A DNA stretch of 64,000 bases from Collinsella sp944321445 (GCF_030371825.1 NZ_JAUDDM010000002.1); one strand, 5' to 3'. Counted from the stretch's first letter, positions 52,470 through 62,191 are shown. Numbers and translations are program-made. The notes: generated from the letters alone by a model not told the origin.

Positions 52470-52498
52470 ATCGTAGGATAGGTTTTTCTCACATTCAA
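52470..52498 (-). promoter_or_regulatory. Predicted promoter of the purine permease gene
   Basis: On the minus strand TTGAAT (-35, 52493-52498) and TACGAT (-10, 52470-52475) are separated by 17 nt, within an AT-rich patch, 61 nt upstream of the start codon. Confidence 0.5.
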
Positions 52499-52706
52499 TA
52501 ATAATTTTTTACCACTCGGCAAACGGCTGCTCGCAACCCGTGACTGCGCAGGTAGAAGCGATGTTATACGGTGCTTACTGGATCGACGGGCCCCATCGAT
52601 GCCGCTCACCGGCCGCAAGCTACCGCTCATCCCCTCTCGCACGAAAATGAGCACGTGAAACATAGCGCGAGCGGCTTGCCGGCACCACGTTTCCCGCCTC
52701 CGCATC

Positions 52707-52712
52707 TATAAT
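52707..52712 (+). promoter_or_regulatory. Candidate -10 element (TATAAT) of the second YheO-type regulator gene
   Basis: A perfect TATAAT lies 66 nt upstream of the regulator ATG. No -35 at the right distance is convincing. The divergent region 52410-52777 otherwise contains no gene. Confidence 0.4.
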
Positions 52713-52777
52713 GGCCAGTGTCGTAATGAAAATAAGTTATCGCATGGCCCTCCCGCCATGCGTGCGAACGGAGCGCC

Positions 52778-53482
52778 ATGAACGCGACGGTAAAGAGCTT
52801 CATCCCCCTCGTCGATTTCCTCGAATCGGTGCTCAGCGCAAACAGCGAGATCGCGCTTCATGATTTCACCGACCCGGACCACTCCATCGTCGACATCCGC
52901 AATCCGCACGTCTCGGGCCGCAAGGTCGGCGCCCCCGCCACCGACCTTGCCGTCAAGATCATGAACGGCGCCTATGCCGACCGCGACTTCGTGGCCGGAT
53001 ACACCTCGCGCAGCGCCAGCAACAAACCCCTGCGCTCCGCCTCCTTCATCATCCGCGAGAACGGCCGCTGCGTCGGCATGATGTGCATCAACACCGACAT
53101 CTCGCAGATCATGCGCCTCCACTTCCTCGTGGACCAGATCGTCGCCTCCTACGGCGGCGTCCCCAGCGAACCCGAGCAACCCGCGGCGGAGGCCGTGCCG
53201 GTACCCGTGCTTCCCATCCACACGGCCGCTACGGGGGCCCACGAGGTCGAGAGCCTCACCGATTCGACCGCGGACCTCATCGCCCGCAACATCGAGGACC
53301 TCGCCGCTGCGCGCGGGCTCGCGCTCGATGCGCTCGGCCAGGCGGAGCGCATCGACATCATCCGGACCCTCAACGCAAACGGCATGTTCCTCCTCAAGGG
53401 CGCAGTCGCCAGCTGCGCCGAGACCATGGGGATCTCCGAGCCGAGCGTCTACCGCTACCTCCAGAAGGTGCGCAAGGAGTAA
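52778..53482 (+). CDS. YheO-like PAS / helix-turn-helix transcriptional regulator 2
   Basis: The 234-aa protein shares the plan of the 27284-27940 regulator: a YheO-type PAS-like domain (SEIALHDFTDPDHSIVDIRN; GRCVGMMCINTDISQIM), a longer Ala/Pro linker (about 130-160), and a C-terminal helix-turn-helix (RIDIIRTLNANGMFLLKGAV; MGISEPSVYRYLQKVRK). It is divergent from the purine permease gene, so it probably controls permease-ssnA-ygfK-xdhD in response to a purine or pathway intermediate. Confidence 0.88.
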   Translation: MNATVKSFIPLVDFLESVLSANSEIALHDFTDPDHSIVDIRNPHVSGRKVGAPATDLAVKIMNGAYADRDFVAGYTSRSASNKPLRSASFIIRENGRCVGMMCINTDISQIMRLHFLVDQIVASYGGVPSEPEQPAAEAVPVPVLPIHTAATGAHEVESLTDSTADLIARNIEDLAAARGLALDALGQAERIDIIRTLNANGMFLLKGAVASCAETMGISEPSVYRYLQKVRKE

Positions 53483-53580
53483 GACGTCCGGCGCGCCCCG
53501 CCGATGGGCGCACGCGGTTCCGGTCCGTCCCCGGCGGGGCGCCCCCCTTCGGCGTTTTGCACGGTGCCCCGAAAAACGAC

Positions 53581-53618
53581 AGGGCCCGGGCGCCGTGTCT
53601 CCACGGCGCCCGGGCCCT
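53581..53618. terminator. Bidirectional terminator between regulator 2 and ridA
   Basis: A 17-bp perfect stem agggcccgggcgccgtg (53581-53597) and its complement (53602-53618). On the minus strand gtcgttttt follows, so it should end the ridA transcript. Confidence 0.75.
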
Positions 53619-53645
53619 CTCATGCGGGAAGCCTTATCGGGTTCC

Positions 53646-54023
53646 CTAGAGTGCGGCGATGACCTCGATCTCGACCAGACCGCCCGCCGGCAGGGCGCCC
53701 ACCTGGAAGGCGGAACGTGCCGGGAAGGGCTCAGAGAACTTGGAGGCGTAGATCTCGTTCACGGTGGCGAAGTCGGCGATGTCGGCGAGCAGCACCGTGG
53801 TCTTCACGACGTTGTCGAACGTGGCGCCGGCGGCGGCGAGCAGCGCCTCGATGTTGGCGAGGGACTGCTTCGCCTGGGCCTCGATGCCCTCGGGAAGCTT
53901 GCCGGTCGCAGGGTCGATGCCGAGCTGGCCGGACAGGAAGAGCATGTTACCCGTCTTGATGCCGGCGGAATACGGGCCGAGGGCCGCGGGGGCCTTGTCG
54001 GATGAGATGACGTTCTTGTCCAT
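53646..54023 (-). CDS. ridA: RidA family reactive imine deaminase
   Basis: RidA hydrolyses 2-aminoacrylate and related imines to keto acids and ammonia. The 125-aa trimer-forming protein has AALGPYSAGIKTGNMLFLSG, QAKQSLANIEALLAAAG, and the substrate-binding Arg in FPARSAFQVGALP (about residue 105) with the following VEIEVIA. The start at 54021-54023 has AAAGGAG upstream. In this locus it would clear the aminoacrylate made by YgeX. Confidence 0.94.
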   Translation of the reverse strand: MDKNVISSDKAPAALGPYSAGIKTGNMLFLSGQLGIDPATGKLPEGIEAQAKQSLANIEALLAAAGATFDNVVKTTVLLADIADFATVNEIYASKFSEPFPARSAFQVGALPAGGLVEIEVIAAL

Positions 54024-54166
54024 AGGGGCGCTCCTTTGCTGAGACGATGGTCGGACATCCACAATGGATGCCGGTGTCCGGAGGCTATGATGGACCTCGG
54101 CATCCGTTGCTTCAAGGGGCCGAATGCACGAGAGGCCCCAGCGCTACAACGTAAACGCTGATTCTG

Positions 54167-54195
54167 ATACTAGACTGCGCCTGAAATGCTTGCAA
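54167..54195 (-). promoter_or_regulatory. Predicted ridA promoter
   Basis: On the minus strand TTGCAA (-35, 54190-54195) and TAGTAT (-10, 54167-54172) are separated by 17 nt. The resulting leader of about 135 nt contains two hairpins. Confidence 0.5.
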
Positions 54196-54366
54196 GTTTT
54201 TTATCGTATATAAGAAAGTTTTATCTATCAGCGGCGGGCGAGCGCCGCCGGACGGTCGCGCGGCGCGCGCATCCGGGTGCGGTAACCCTGCGGATTTCCC
54301 GCCCTCGCGCCCAGCCACGCTATACTCATGACCGACACCCACCTCCATACCAGCAGAAAGGCGCAC

Positions 54367-56868
54367 ATGTCGCGGTCCTCAGATCACCTTGTCCCGCCCA
54401 CCTATCCCGAACTCCTCTCCCCCGCCGGGGGCCCGGAGCCCTTCGCGGCCGCGCTCGCCGCGGGCGCCGACGCAATCTACTGCGGCATGGGAGCGTTCAA
54501 CGCGCGCCGCAAGGCGACGAACTTCACCGACGAGGCGTTCCTGGCCGCCTGCCGCGCGGCGCACCTCGCCGGAACCCGCGTCTACGTGACCGTGAACATC
54601 GCCATCAAGGATACCGAGATGGCAGACGCCCTCGAGCTCATCCGTCGGTGCGCCGAGCTCGGGGCGGACGGCTTCATCATCCAGGACTGGGGCCTGTTCT
54701 TCGAGGTGCACCGCCTCATGCCCGACCTCGAGCTCCACGTGTCCACGCAGGCGAACATCCACGACCTGCGCGGAGCCGTCTGGTGCCGCGAGGCGGGCGC
54801 GGACCGCGTCACGCTCTCGCGCGAGCTCTCCGTCGCGGAGATCGGCACGATCTCGAAGGCGGGCATCGACCTCGAGGTCTTCGCCCACGGTTCCATCTGC
54901 TTCTCGTATTCGGGCGTCTGCCTGCTGTCGAGCTTCGCCTGCTCGGGGCGCTCCGCCAACCGCGGCATGTGTGCCCAACCCTGCCGCCTTCCCTACGAGC
55001 TTCTCGACGAGGACGGCTCCGTCATCCCCACCCCGGGCCGGGAGCGGGCCCTGTGCCCTCGCGACAACTGCACGGTCGATATGCTCGGCGAGCTCATCGG
55101 CGCCGGCGCGGGCGCGCTCAAGCTCGAGGGCCGCATGAAGGCCCCCGACTACGTCTACTCCGTCACCGGTGCCTATCGTGAGGCGATCGACGATGCGCTC
55201 GCCCACCGCGAGCACGACGACGCGCGCGCGACGGAGCGCGCACGTCGGCTCAAGCGCTGCTTCAACCGAGACTTCACGAGCGCCTACCAGCACGGCACCT
55301 CGGGCGACGAGATGATGAGCTACGAGCGCTCCAACAACCGCGGGCAGATCGTCGGAGAGGTTTTGGGGAGCCGCCGCGCGAACAGCCCCGTTGGCCTGCA
55401 CCCCGATGACCGGCGCGTGCGCGCCGCCATCGTGCGCATCCGCCTCGATGAGCCGGTGGGCAAAGGGGACCTGCTCGAACTGCGCCACGATGACGAGTTC
55501 GACCAGTTCCTGACCGTGACCGCCGCCGCAGACGCCGCCGCGGGGCAGACCATTGAGTGCCGCGCCGCCCGCGCCATGCCCGCCGGCGCCCTCGTGCGCC
55601 TGATTCGCAGCCAGGCCGCGCTCGATGAGGCGTCCGCCGCCCTTCACCGCGATGTCGCCCGCAAGCGCGCCGTCGATGTCCGCGTGACGGCACGCCTGGG
55701 CGAGCCCTTCACCGTCGAGCTCGCATGCTCCGACGACCCCACGTTCTCCTCCCGCGCGACGGGCTTCACCGTCGAGCCCGCGCGCACGAGGGCCGTGACC
55801 GCCGACGACCTGATCGAGCATGTCGGCCGCATGGGCTCCTCCCCCTTCGAGGCCGCCTCGTTCGAGATCGACCTCGACGCGGGGTGCGGCATGGGCTTCT
55901 CCGCCGTGCACCAGGTGCGCGCCCGGGCGTGCGCGGCGCTCGAGGACGCCATCTGCGCGGGATATCGCGCGCGGGCAGCGCGTCTGTCCGAGCTCGCCCC
56001 CTTCAGCGACAGCGCCCGCACCGCCTCCGGACCGCGAGGGGACGCAGGCGCGAACGAGCCGGAGATCTGCGCCATCGCGACCTCCCTTGATGCGGCCATG
56101 GCCGCGCGAGCGGCGGGAGCGGACCGCATCTACCTCACCGTCGACGATCTCGACGCCGAGGGCATCGACCCCGCGCGCGCACAGCAGCTCGGACTTGTCC
56201 CCATACTCGACGAAGTCTGCCGCGAGGGTGATCATGACCGTCTGGACCCCTGGATCGCCCCGGGCGCGCCCGCGGCGATCGGCAACATCTCCGAGCTCGC
56301 GCTCGCCGCGAAGCGTGGTGCCGCCCCCGAGGTCCGCACGTGCCTGCCCGTGCACAACGTCGCCTGCATCGAGGCCCTCGAGGCGCACGGCGCCGCTGGC
56401 TTCTGGCTCTCCCCCGAGCTCACCCTCGACGAGATCTTGCGCATCGCGCCGCACGCGCGATGCCCGGTCGGCATCATCGTCTCCGGCTCGCCGCGCGTCA
56501 TGACGAGCGAGCACTGCATACTCCAGGTCGCGAACGCGTGCGTCCACGACTGCGCGCGATGCCGCCTGCGCACGCGCGCCCTGTCGCTGCGCAACATCGA
56601 CGGCAAGGTCCTGCCCGTCCGCACCGACATCCACGGACGCAGCCGCCTGTACGACGGCAACCAGCTCGACCTCACGCCGCAGATGGGCAAGCTCATCGCA
56701 GCGGGCGTCTCGCGCTTCGCGGTCGACGGCACTCTGCTTTCCCCGACCGGGCTCGCGAGTCTCGTCGAGCGCGCCGTGCGGGCGCTCGAGGCGGTGCGAG
56801 CGGGCAGGAGGCCCGCGAAGCGCCTTGCCGGCGCCACGTCGGGCTGCCTGTTCGTGGGTGTCGACTGA
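54367..56868 (+). CDS. U32 family peptidase-like protein (long form)
   Basis: The 833-aa protein has the U32 core in the first 400 residues: PELLSPAGGPEPFAAALAAG, ADAIYCGMGAFNARRKATNF, the HVSTQANIHD motif, and the conserved cysteine cluster CSGRSANRGMCAQPC with CPRDNC, which in related proteins binds an iron-sulfur cluster. The C-terminal half resembles the extra domain of long U32 proteins and ends with a Cys-containing CVHDCARCRL. Members include 23S rRNA or tRNA hydroxylation factors as well as collagenase-like proteins, so the substrate is unresolved. The start follows AAAGG; a longer in-frame start at 54328 is possible. The next gene overlaps by 1 nt. Confidence 0.85.
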   Translation: MSRSSDHLVPPTYPELLSPAGGPEPFAAALAAGADAIYCGMGAFNARRKATNFTDEAFLAACRAAHLAGTRVYVTVNIAIKDTEMADALELIRRCAELGADGFIIQDWGLFFEVHRLMPDLELHVSTQANIHDLRGAVWCREAGADRVTLSRELSVAEIGTISKAGIDLEVFAHGSICFSYSGVCLLSSFACSGRSANRGMCAQPCRLPYELLDEDGSVIPTPGRERALCPRDNCTVDMLGELIGAGAGALKLEGRMKAPDYVYSVTGAYREAIDDALAHREHDDARATERARRLKRCFNRDFTSAYQHGTSGDEMMSYERSNNRGQIVGEVLGSRRANSPVGLHPDDRRVRAAIVRIRLDEPVGKGDLLELRHDDEFDQFLTVTAAADAAAGQTIECRAARAMPAGALVRLIRSQAALDEASAALHRDVARKRAVDVRVTARLGEPFTVELACSDDPTFSSRATGFTVEPARTRAVTADDLIEHVGRMGSSPFEAASFEIDLDAGCGMGFSAVHQVRARACAALEDAICAGYRARAARLSELAPFSDSARTASGPRGDAGANEPEICAIATSLDAAMAARAAGADRIYLTVDDLDAEGIDPARAQQLGLVPILDEVCREGDHDRLDPWIAPGAPAAIGNISELALAAKRGAAPEVRTCLPVHNVACIEALEAHGAAGFWLSPELTLDEILRIAPHARCPVGIIVSGSPRVMTSEHCILQVANACVHDCARCRLRTRALSLRNIDGKVLPVRTDIHGRSRLYDGNQLDLTPQMGKLIAAGVSRFAVDGTLLSPTGLASLVERAVRALEAVRAGRRPAKRLAGATSGCLFVGVD

Positions 56869-57569
56869 TGCCCGGCATCGCCGCGTCCGATATCCTGCTC
56901 GAGACCAGCTCGCTCGTCGCCGTGAACAAGCCCGCCGGCATCATCGTCCACGGCGACGGGACCGGGCAGCCCACGCTCACCGACCTCGTCCGCGACCTCA
57001 TCGGAGCGCGCGACGGCGCCCTGCAGGCAGGCGAGCTGCAGGCCCTGCAGCGACTCGATCGGGAGACGAGCGGCATCGTACTGTTCTCCCGGCGCAAGGC
57101 GACACAGCCGGCCTACGACCGCCTCATAGCCGAGCACGGCATCGACAAGCGCTATCTTGCCATCGTCGACGGCGCGCCCGCTTGGAGAGCGCGCGTCTTC
57201 TGCGCGCCGATCGGACGGGATCGCCACGATGCGCGCCGCATGCGTGTCAGCCGTACAGGCAAGGCCGCCACGACGCATGCGCGAGTCCTCGATAGCCGCC
57301 ATCTCGGCAACCGGGCCCTCACCCTGCTCGAGGTGCGCATCGAGACGGGCCGCAAGCATCAGATCCGCGTCCATCTCGCGCACGCGGGCCTCCCTCTTCA
57401 CGGCGACGGCCTCTATGGAACCCCGGCTCCCGACGGCCTCATGCTCCACGCTTATCGGCTCTCGTTCTCCGACCCGCTCGACGGCTCGCGCATCTCCATC
57501 GTCACCGAGGCGCCGGAACGAATGCGCCGGCTCTTCCCGCGCGCCCTCGGTAGGCTCCGCAACGGATAG
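56868..57569 (+). CDS. RluA family pseudouridine synthase
   Basis: The 233-aa enzyme converts a uridine in rRNA or tRNA to pseudouridine. It has VNKPAGIIVHGDG near the N-terminus, the catalytic motif LQRLDRETSGIVLFSR (active-site Asp, about residue 66), and the C-terminal TGRKHQIRVHLAHAGLPLHGDGLYG. Unlike most relatives it lacks an N-terminal S4 domain. Its ATG overlaps the U32 stop (TGATG), so the two form an operon. Which uridine is modified cannot be told from sequence. Confidence 0.93.
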   Translation: MPGIAASDILLETSSLVAVNKPAGIIVHGDGTGQPTLTDLVRDLIGARDGALQAGELQALQRLDRETSGIVLFSRRKATQPAYDRLIAEHGIDKRYLAIVDGAPAWRARVFCAPIGRDRHDARRMRVSRTGKAATTHARVLDSRHLGNRALTLLEVRIETGRKHQIRVHLAHAGLPLHGDGLYGTPAPDGLMLHAYRLSFSDPLDGSRISIVTEAPERMRRLFPRALGRLRNG

Positions 57570-58020
57570 CGGCACGATACGCGCCGCAGGCCCCATCCCG
57601 CCCGGCACGATAGGATGCCGCCCATGTTCGAGCATCGATCCCATCCGCCCACGCGGCCGTAAACGAGCGGCGGCCGCATGGATAAAAAGAGCCTGAGTGG
57701 GATCTGAACATGGGCAAGATGGTCCCGCGCAGAGGATGATATGCATACGCAGGCGATCGTTTCCTGCGAGATCCATAGATCAGATGCATAGATCATTCAC
57801 TCCTGCATCGGTTCTTCTTCCTATCGTTCCAGTATGGAGTCCCGCTCAGAGAAGATTTGTCCAGGACCGGCCAGCACGGCACGTGAACACCGGTTGGATG
57901 ATGGCGCCCCCGATCCGCTTGGAGGGAGTATCGGCTCCGCAACCCAAGGGCGCGGCGCCATGTCGAGGTGCGGCTGGCGGCTCGATCCGCAAGGCGGTCT
58001 TCCCTTCGCGACCGGTTATG
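57570..58020. other. Non-coding gap between the pseudouridine synthase gene and rplX
   Basis: No credible gene, tRNA or repeat family member is seen in these 450 bp. It contains a few short repeats of gatccatagatcagatgcatagatc type near 57768-57795 and then runs into the rplX terminator. Confidence 0.6.
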
Positions 58021-58054
58021 AAAAAAGCGCCCCCGACCGAGGTCGGGGGCGCTT
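58021..58054 (-). terminator. Strong intrinsic terminator after rplX
   Basis: On the minus strand a perfect 12-bp stem gcgcccccgacc/ggtcgggggcgc is followed directly by TTTTTT, 24 nt after the rplX stop. It separates the S10/spc front half from all downstream DNA. Confidence 0.93.
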
Positions 58055-58078
58055 CATGCGCACGATACGCCAGATGGC

Positions 58079-58390
58079 TTAGAACTCAGCGCCGCACTTC
58101 TTGCAGACGCGCAGCTTGTTCTTGCCGTCCTTCTTGTGGCCAACGCGGGTGGGCTGGCCGCACTTGGGGCAGATGAGCATCACGTTGGAGGCGTCGATGG
58201 CGGCCTCCTGGGACACGATGCCACCCTGCTGGTTCTGAGCGGTGGGCTTCATGGCCTTCTTGACGATAGCCACGCCCTCGACGACAACCTTGCCCTCAGC
58301 GGGAAGCGCGCGCAGGACGGTACCGGTCTTGCCGCGATCCTTACCGGAGAGCACCTTGACGTTATCGCCCTTCTTGATGGACATAGACAT
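58079..58390 (-). CDS. rplX: 50S ribosomal protein L24
   Basis: L24 initiates 50S assembly. The 103-aa protein has the KOW motif KKGDNVKVLSGKDRGKTGTV and EGVAIVKKAMKPTAQNQQGG; the C-terminus carries two CxxC pairs (CPKCG, CKKCG). I chose the ATG at 58388-58390 with GGGAGA upstream. In almost all bacteria rplE follows; here a terminator and unrelated genes follow. Confidence 0.96.
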   Translation of the reverse strand: MSMSIKKGDNVKVLSGKDRGKTGTVLRALPAEGKVVVEGVAIVKKAMKPTAQNQQGGIVSQEAAIDASNVMLICPKCGQPTRVGHKKDGKNKLRVCKKCGAEF

Positions 58391-58406
58391 AACGGTCTCT
58401 CCCTCA

Positions 58407-58775
58407 CTACAGGGTCTCGGGTGCAAGCGAGACGATCTTCATGTACTTCTTGTCACGAAGCTCACGAGCGACGGGCCCGAAGATACGGGTGCCGACGGGC
58501 GAGCCGTCCTTGTTGATGACAACGGCGGCGTTGTCATCGAAGCGGATGTAGGAGCCGTCCTTGCGACGGATCTCCTTCACGGTGCGAACGACGACGCAGC
58601 GAACGACGTCCTTCTTCTTGACATTAGCGCCCGGGGTGGCCTCCTGGACAGCGGCGATGATGACATCGCCGATGCCGGCATAACGACGCTTGGAGCCACC
58701 GAGCACCTTGATGCAGCGAACCTTGCGCGCACCGGAGTTGTCAGCAACCGTGAGCATGGTTTGCATTTGAATCAT
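58407..58775 (-). CDS. rplN: 50S ribosomal protein L14
   Basis: L14 forms an inter-subunit bridge with 16S rRNA. The 122-aa protein shows MIQMQTMLTVADNSGARKVR, IKVLGGSKRRYAGIGDVII and IRFDDNAAVVINKDGSPVGT. It lies 16 nt before rplX; a 103-nt gap separates it from rpsQ. Confidence 0.97.
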   Translation of the reverse strand: MIQMQTMLTVADNSGARKVRCIKVLGGSKRRYAGIGDVIIAAVQEATPGANVKKKDVVRCVVVRTVKEIRRKDGSYIRFDDNAAVVINKDGSPVGTRIFGPVARELRDKKYMKIVSLAPETL

Positions 58776-58878
58776 GGTAGTTCCTCCGAATAAGAGAACG
58801 ACGAGAGGTGCGCCGGCCCTATGTGGGCCAGACTGGCGCCGGCGCGGCGCACGTCATCGTGGAAGCGTACGATCGTGA

Positions 58879-59145
58879 CTACTTGGCGCGCTCGATGATC
58901 TCGACGAGACGCCAACGCTTCATCTTGGACAGAGGACGGGTCTCCATGAGGCGGACGGTATCGCCAACGCCAGCGGTGCACTCCTCATCGTGGGCATGAA
59001 GCTTCTTGGTGGTGGTCATCATCTTGCCGTACTTGGGATGACGCTTGCGCTCCGTGGTCTGGACAACGATGGTCTTGTTGCCCGAGATGGAGATGACGAC
59101 ACCCGTACGAACCTTGCGCGCGTTGCGCTCAGTCGTTTCAGACAT
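58879..59145 (-). CDS. rpsQ: 30S ribosomal protein S17
   Basis: An 88-aa OB-fold S17: RKVRTGVVISISGNKTIVVQ, RHPKYGKMM, HDEECTAGVGDTVRLMETRP and LSKMKRWRLVEII. It binds 16S rRNA helices 7 and 11. Standard position between rpmC and rplN. Confidence 0.97.
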   Translation of the reverse strand: MSETTERNARKVRTGVVISISGNKTIVVQTTERKRHPKYGKMMTTTKKLHAHDEECTAGVGDTVRLMETRPLSKMKRWRLVEIIERAK

Positions 59146-59161
59146 GCTCTAACTCCTGAAT

Positions 59162-59376
59162 CTACTCGGCGGCAGCGGTCTTCTCCGCTGCGATCTGACG
59201 GGCGCGCTGCTCCGTGAGGACACGAGCGATGTCCTTCTTCACGGTCTTGACGCGAGCGGTGTTGTCCAGCTGGCTGGTGGCCATCTGGAAACGAAGGTTG
59301 AAGAGCTCGGCGCGCATCTCCTTCAGCTTGTCGGCAAGCTGGGCGTCCGAAAGCTCACGAATCTCTGCGGGCTTCA

Positions 59377-59377
<1 letters not shown>
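59162..59377 (-). CDS. rpmC: 50S ribosomal protein L29
   Basis: A 71-aa L29 (MKPAEIRELSDAQLADKLKE, ELFNLRFQMATSQLDNTARV, then a basic/Ala tail). It sits at the tunnel exit where SRP and trigger factor dock. Its ATG overlaps the rplP stop by 1 nt (TAATG). Confidence 0.97.
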
Positions 59378-59810
<433 letters not shown>

Positions 59811-59811
<1 letters not shown>

Positions 59812-60521
59812 TACTGACCCCTCCTCTCGGAATTACGACGGCGAGGACGGCTGGGGCCCTCGAGAGCCGGGTTGGGGACCGGCTGGCCGGGGAGCTTCTC
59901 GCCCAGATAGATCCAAACCTTGATGCCGCAGGCGCCCATGGTGGTGTGCGCGACAGCGGTGCCGTAGTCGATCTTGGCACGCAGGGTGTGCAGAGGCACG
60001 CGACCCTCGCGGTACCACTCGCGACGGCCCATCTCAGCGCCACCCAGACGGCCGGAGCACTGGATACGGATACCCTTGGCACCGGACTTGCGGGCGGTCT
60101 GGACGGCCTTGCGCATGGCGCGACGGAAGGCAACGCGGCCCTCGAGCTGCTCGGCCACGGACTGAGCGACGAGCTCAGCATCGAGCTCGGGGCGCTTGAT
60201 CTCGATCACGTCGACGGAGAGGTGACCGCGGTCGACGCCCACGACCTTCTCGAGATCGTGACGAAGGGTGTCGATCTCGGAACCCTTCTTGCCGATCACG
60301 ATGCCCGGACGGGCGGTGAAGATGATGATCTTCACCTTGTCGCCGGCGCGCTCGATCTCAACGCGGGAGACGGCGGCGCGGGAAAGACGCTTCTTGAGGT
60401 ACTTGCGGATCTCAAGGTCGTTGCCGAGGGTCTCGGCGTAGTTCTTATCGGCGAACCAACGGGAACGCCAATTCTCGGTGATGCCGAGACGGAAGCCGGT
60501 GGGGTAGACTTTCTGACCCAT
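59811..60521 (-). CDS. rpsC: 30S ribosomal protein S3
   Basis: S3 forms part of the mRNA helicase site at the 30S entry. The 236-aa protein has MGQKVYPTGFRLGITENWRS, the KH domain (FTARPGIVIGKKGSEIDTLR) and the C-domain CSGRLGGAEMGRREWYREGR. The tail ends in a short basic extension (SRPRRRNSERRGQ). Confidence 0.97.
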
Positions 60522-60524
60522 CGC

Positions 60525-60896
60525 TTAGGCCTCCTTTCCGGGAGCAACGATGATGGTGATGTGGCTGGTGCGCTTGAGGATGCGGGAAGCGGAGCCCTTG
60601 GCGCGAGGACGGATACGCTTGAGCGTGGGGCCCTCGTCGACATAGGCGTACTTCACGACCAGATCGGAAGCGCGCATACCGTTGTTGTTCTCGGCATTGG
60701 CCACAGCGGACTTGAGAACCTTCTCGACGTCCACGGCCACGGCGCGGTTGCAGAAATGCAGGATATCGAAAGCCTGAGCAACGGACTTGTTGCGGATCAG
60801 ATCGACCACCAGGCGAGCCTTGCCGGGGGACACGCGCACGTACTTGGCCGTCGCGCGGACCTCGCGGGTCGCGGTGTCGGTTGACTTAGTTGCCAT
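60525..60896 (-). CDS. rplV: 50S ribosomal protein L22
   Basis: L22 lines the nascent-peptide tunnel. The 123-aa protein has RATAKYVRVSPGKARLVVDL, AVANAENNNGMRASDLVVKY and RIRPRAKGSASRILKRTSHI. It lies 3 nt before rpsC and 15 nt after rpsS. Confidence 0.97.
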   Translation of the reverse strand: MATKSTDTATREVRATAKYVRVSPGKARLVVDLIRNKSVAQAFDILHFCNRAVAVDVEKVLKSAVANAENNNGMRASDLVVKYAYVDEGPTLKRIRPRAKGSASRILKRTSHITIIVAPGKEA

Positions 60897-60911
60897 TTAC
60901 GAAGAACCCCC

Positions 60912-61172
60912 CTATTTGGCCTTGTGGCCACGGAACGTACGGGTCGGCGCGAACTCGCCGAGCTTGTGACCGACCATGGACTCGGTGACATACACGGGCA
61001 CGTGCTTGCGACCGTCGTGGACGGCGATGGTGTGACCGACCATCTCGGGGAAGATGGTGGACGCGCGGGACCAGGTCTTCACGACGTCCTTCTTGCCGGC
61101 CTCGTTCATCGCGACGATACGCGAGAGAAGGCGAGCTTCCACGAACGGGCCCTTTTTGAGACTTCTGCTCAT
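60912..61172 (-). CDS. rpsS: 30S ribosomal protein S19
   Basis: An 86-aa S19: MSRSLKKGPFVEARLLSRIV, KTWSRASTIFPEMVGHTIAV, HDGRKHVPVYVTESMVGHKL and EFAPTRTFRGHK. It forms a complex with S13 in the 30S head. Confidence 0.97.
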   Translation of the reverse strand: MSRSLKKGPFVEARLLSRIVAMNEAGKKDVVKTWSRASTIFPEMVGHTIAVHDGRKHVPVYVTESMVGHKLGEFAPTRTFRGHKAK

Positions 61173-61201
61173 AAGTGCTAACTCCTAAAACTCGGTATCG
61201 A

Positions 61202-62032
<831 letters not shown>

Positions 62033-62191
62033 TACCTATCCCTTTCGAATCTATCCGCTCGCCACCGCAAGCTGGGATGCGGGTGCGGTGACACCGGATG
62101 TACCACGGTACCGGGCGGCTCCATCTCAATGGGCCCGATACACTGCCTCCCCGCTTTCGCGGGAAAGATTAGCGAACGAGCGCCAGGCTCA
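62033..62191 (-). other. 159-nt structured gap between rplW and rplB
   Basis: The rplW-rplB junction is normally a few nucleotides. Here the minus strand carries a hairpin tcccgc-gaaa-gcgggg near 62150-62165 and imperfect repeats around ggtaccgtggtacatccggtg. No gene fits. It could be an internal leader or promoter region. Confidence 0.5.

Noticed and set aside
54379..56634. A 751-codon open frame antisense to the U32 gene
   Set aside because: No recognisable domain; the plus-strand U32 protein has conserved motifs throughout.
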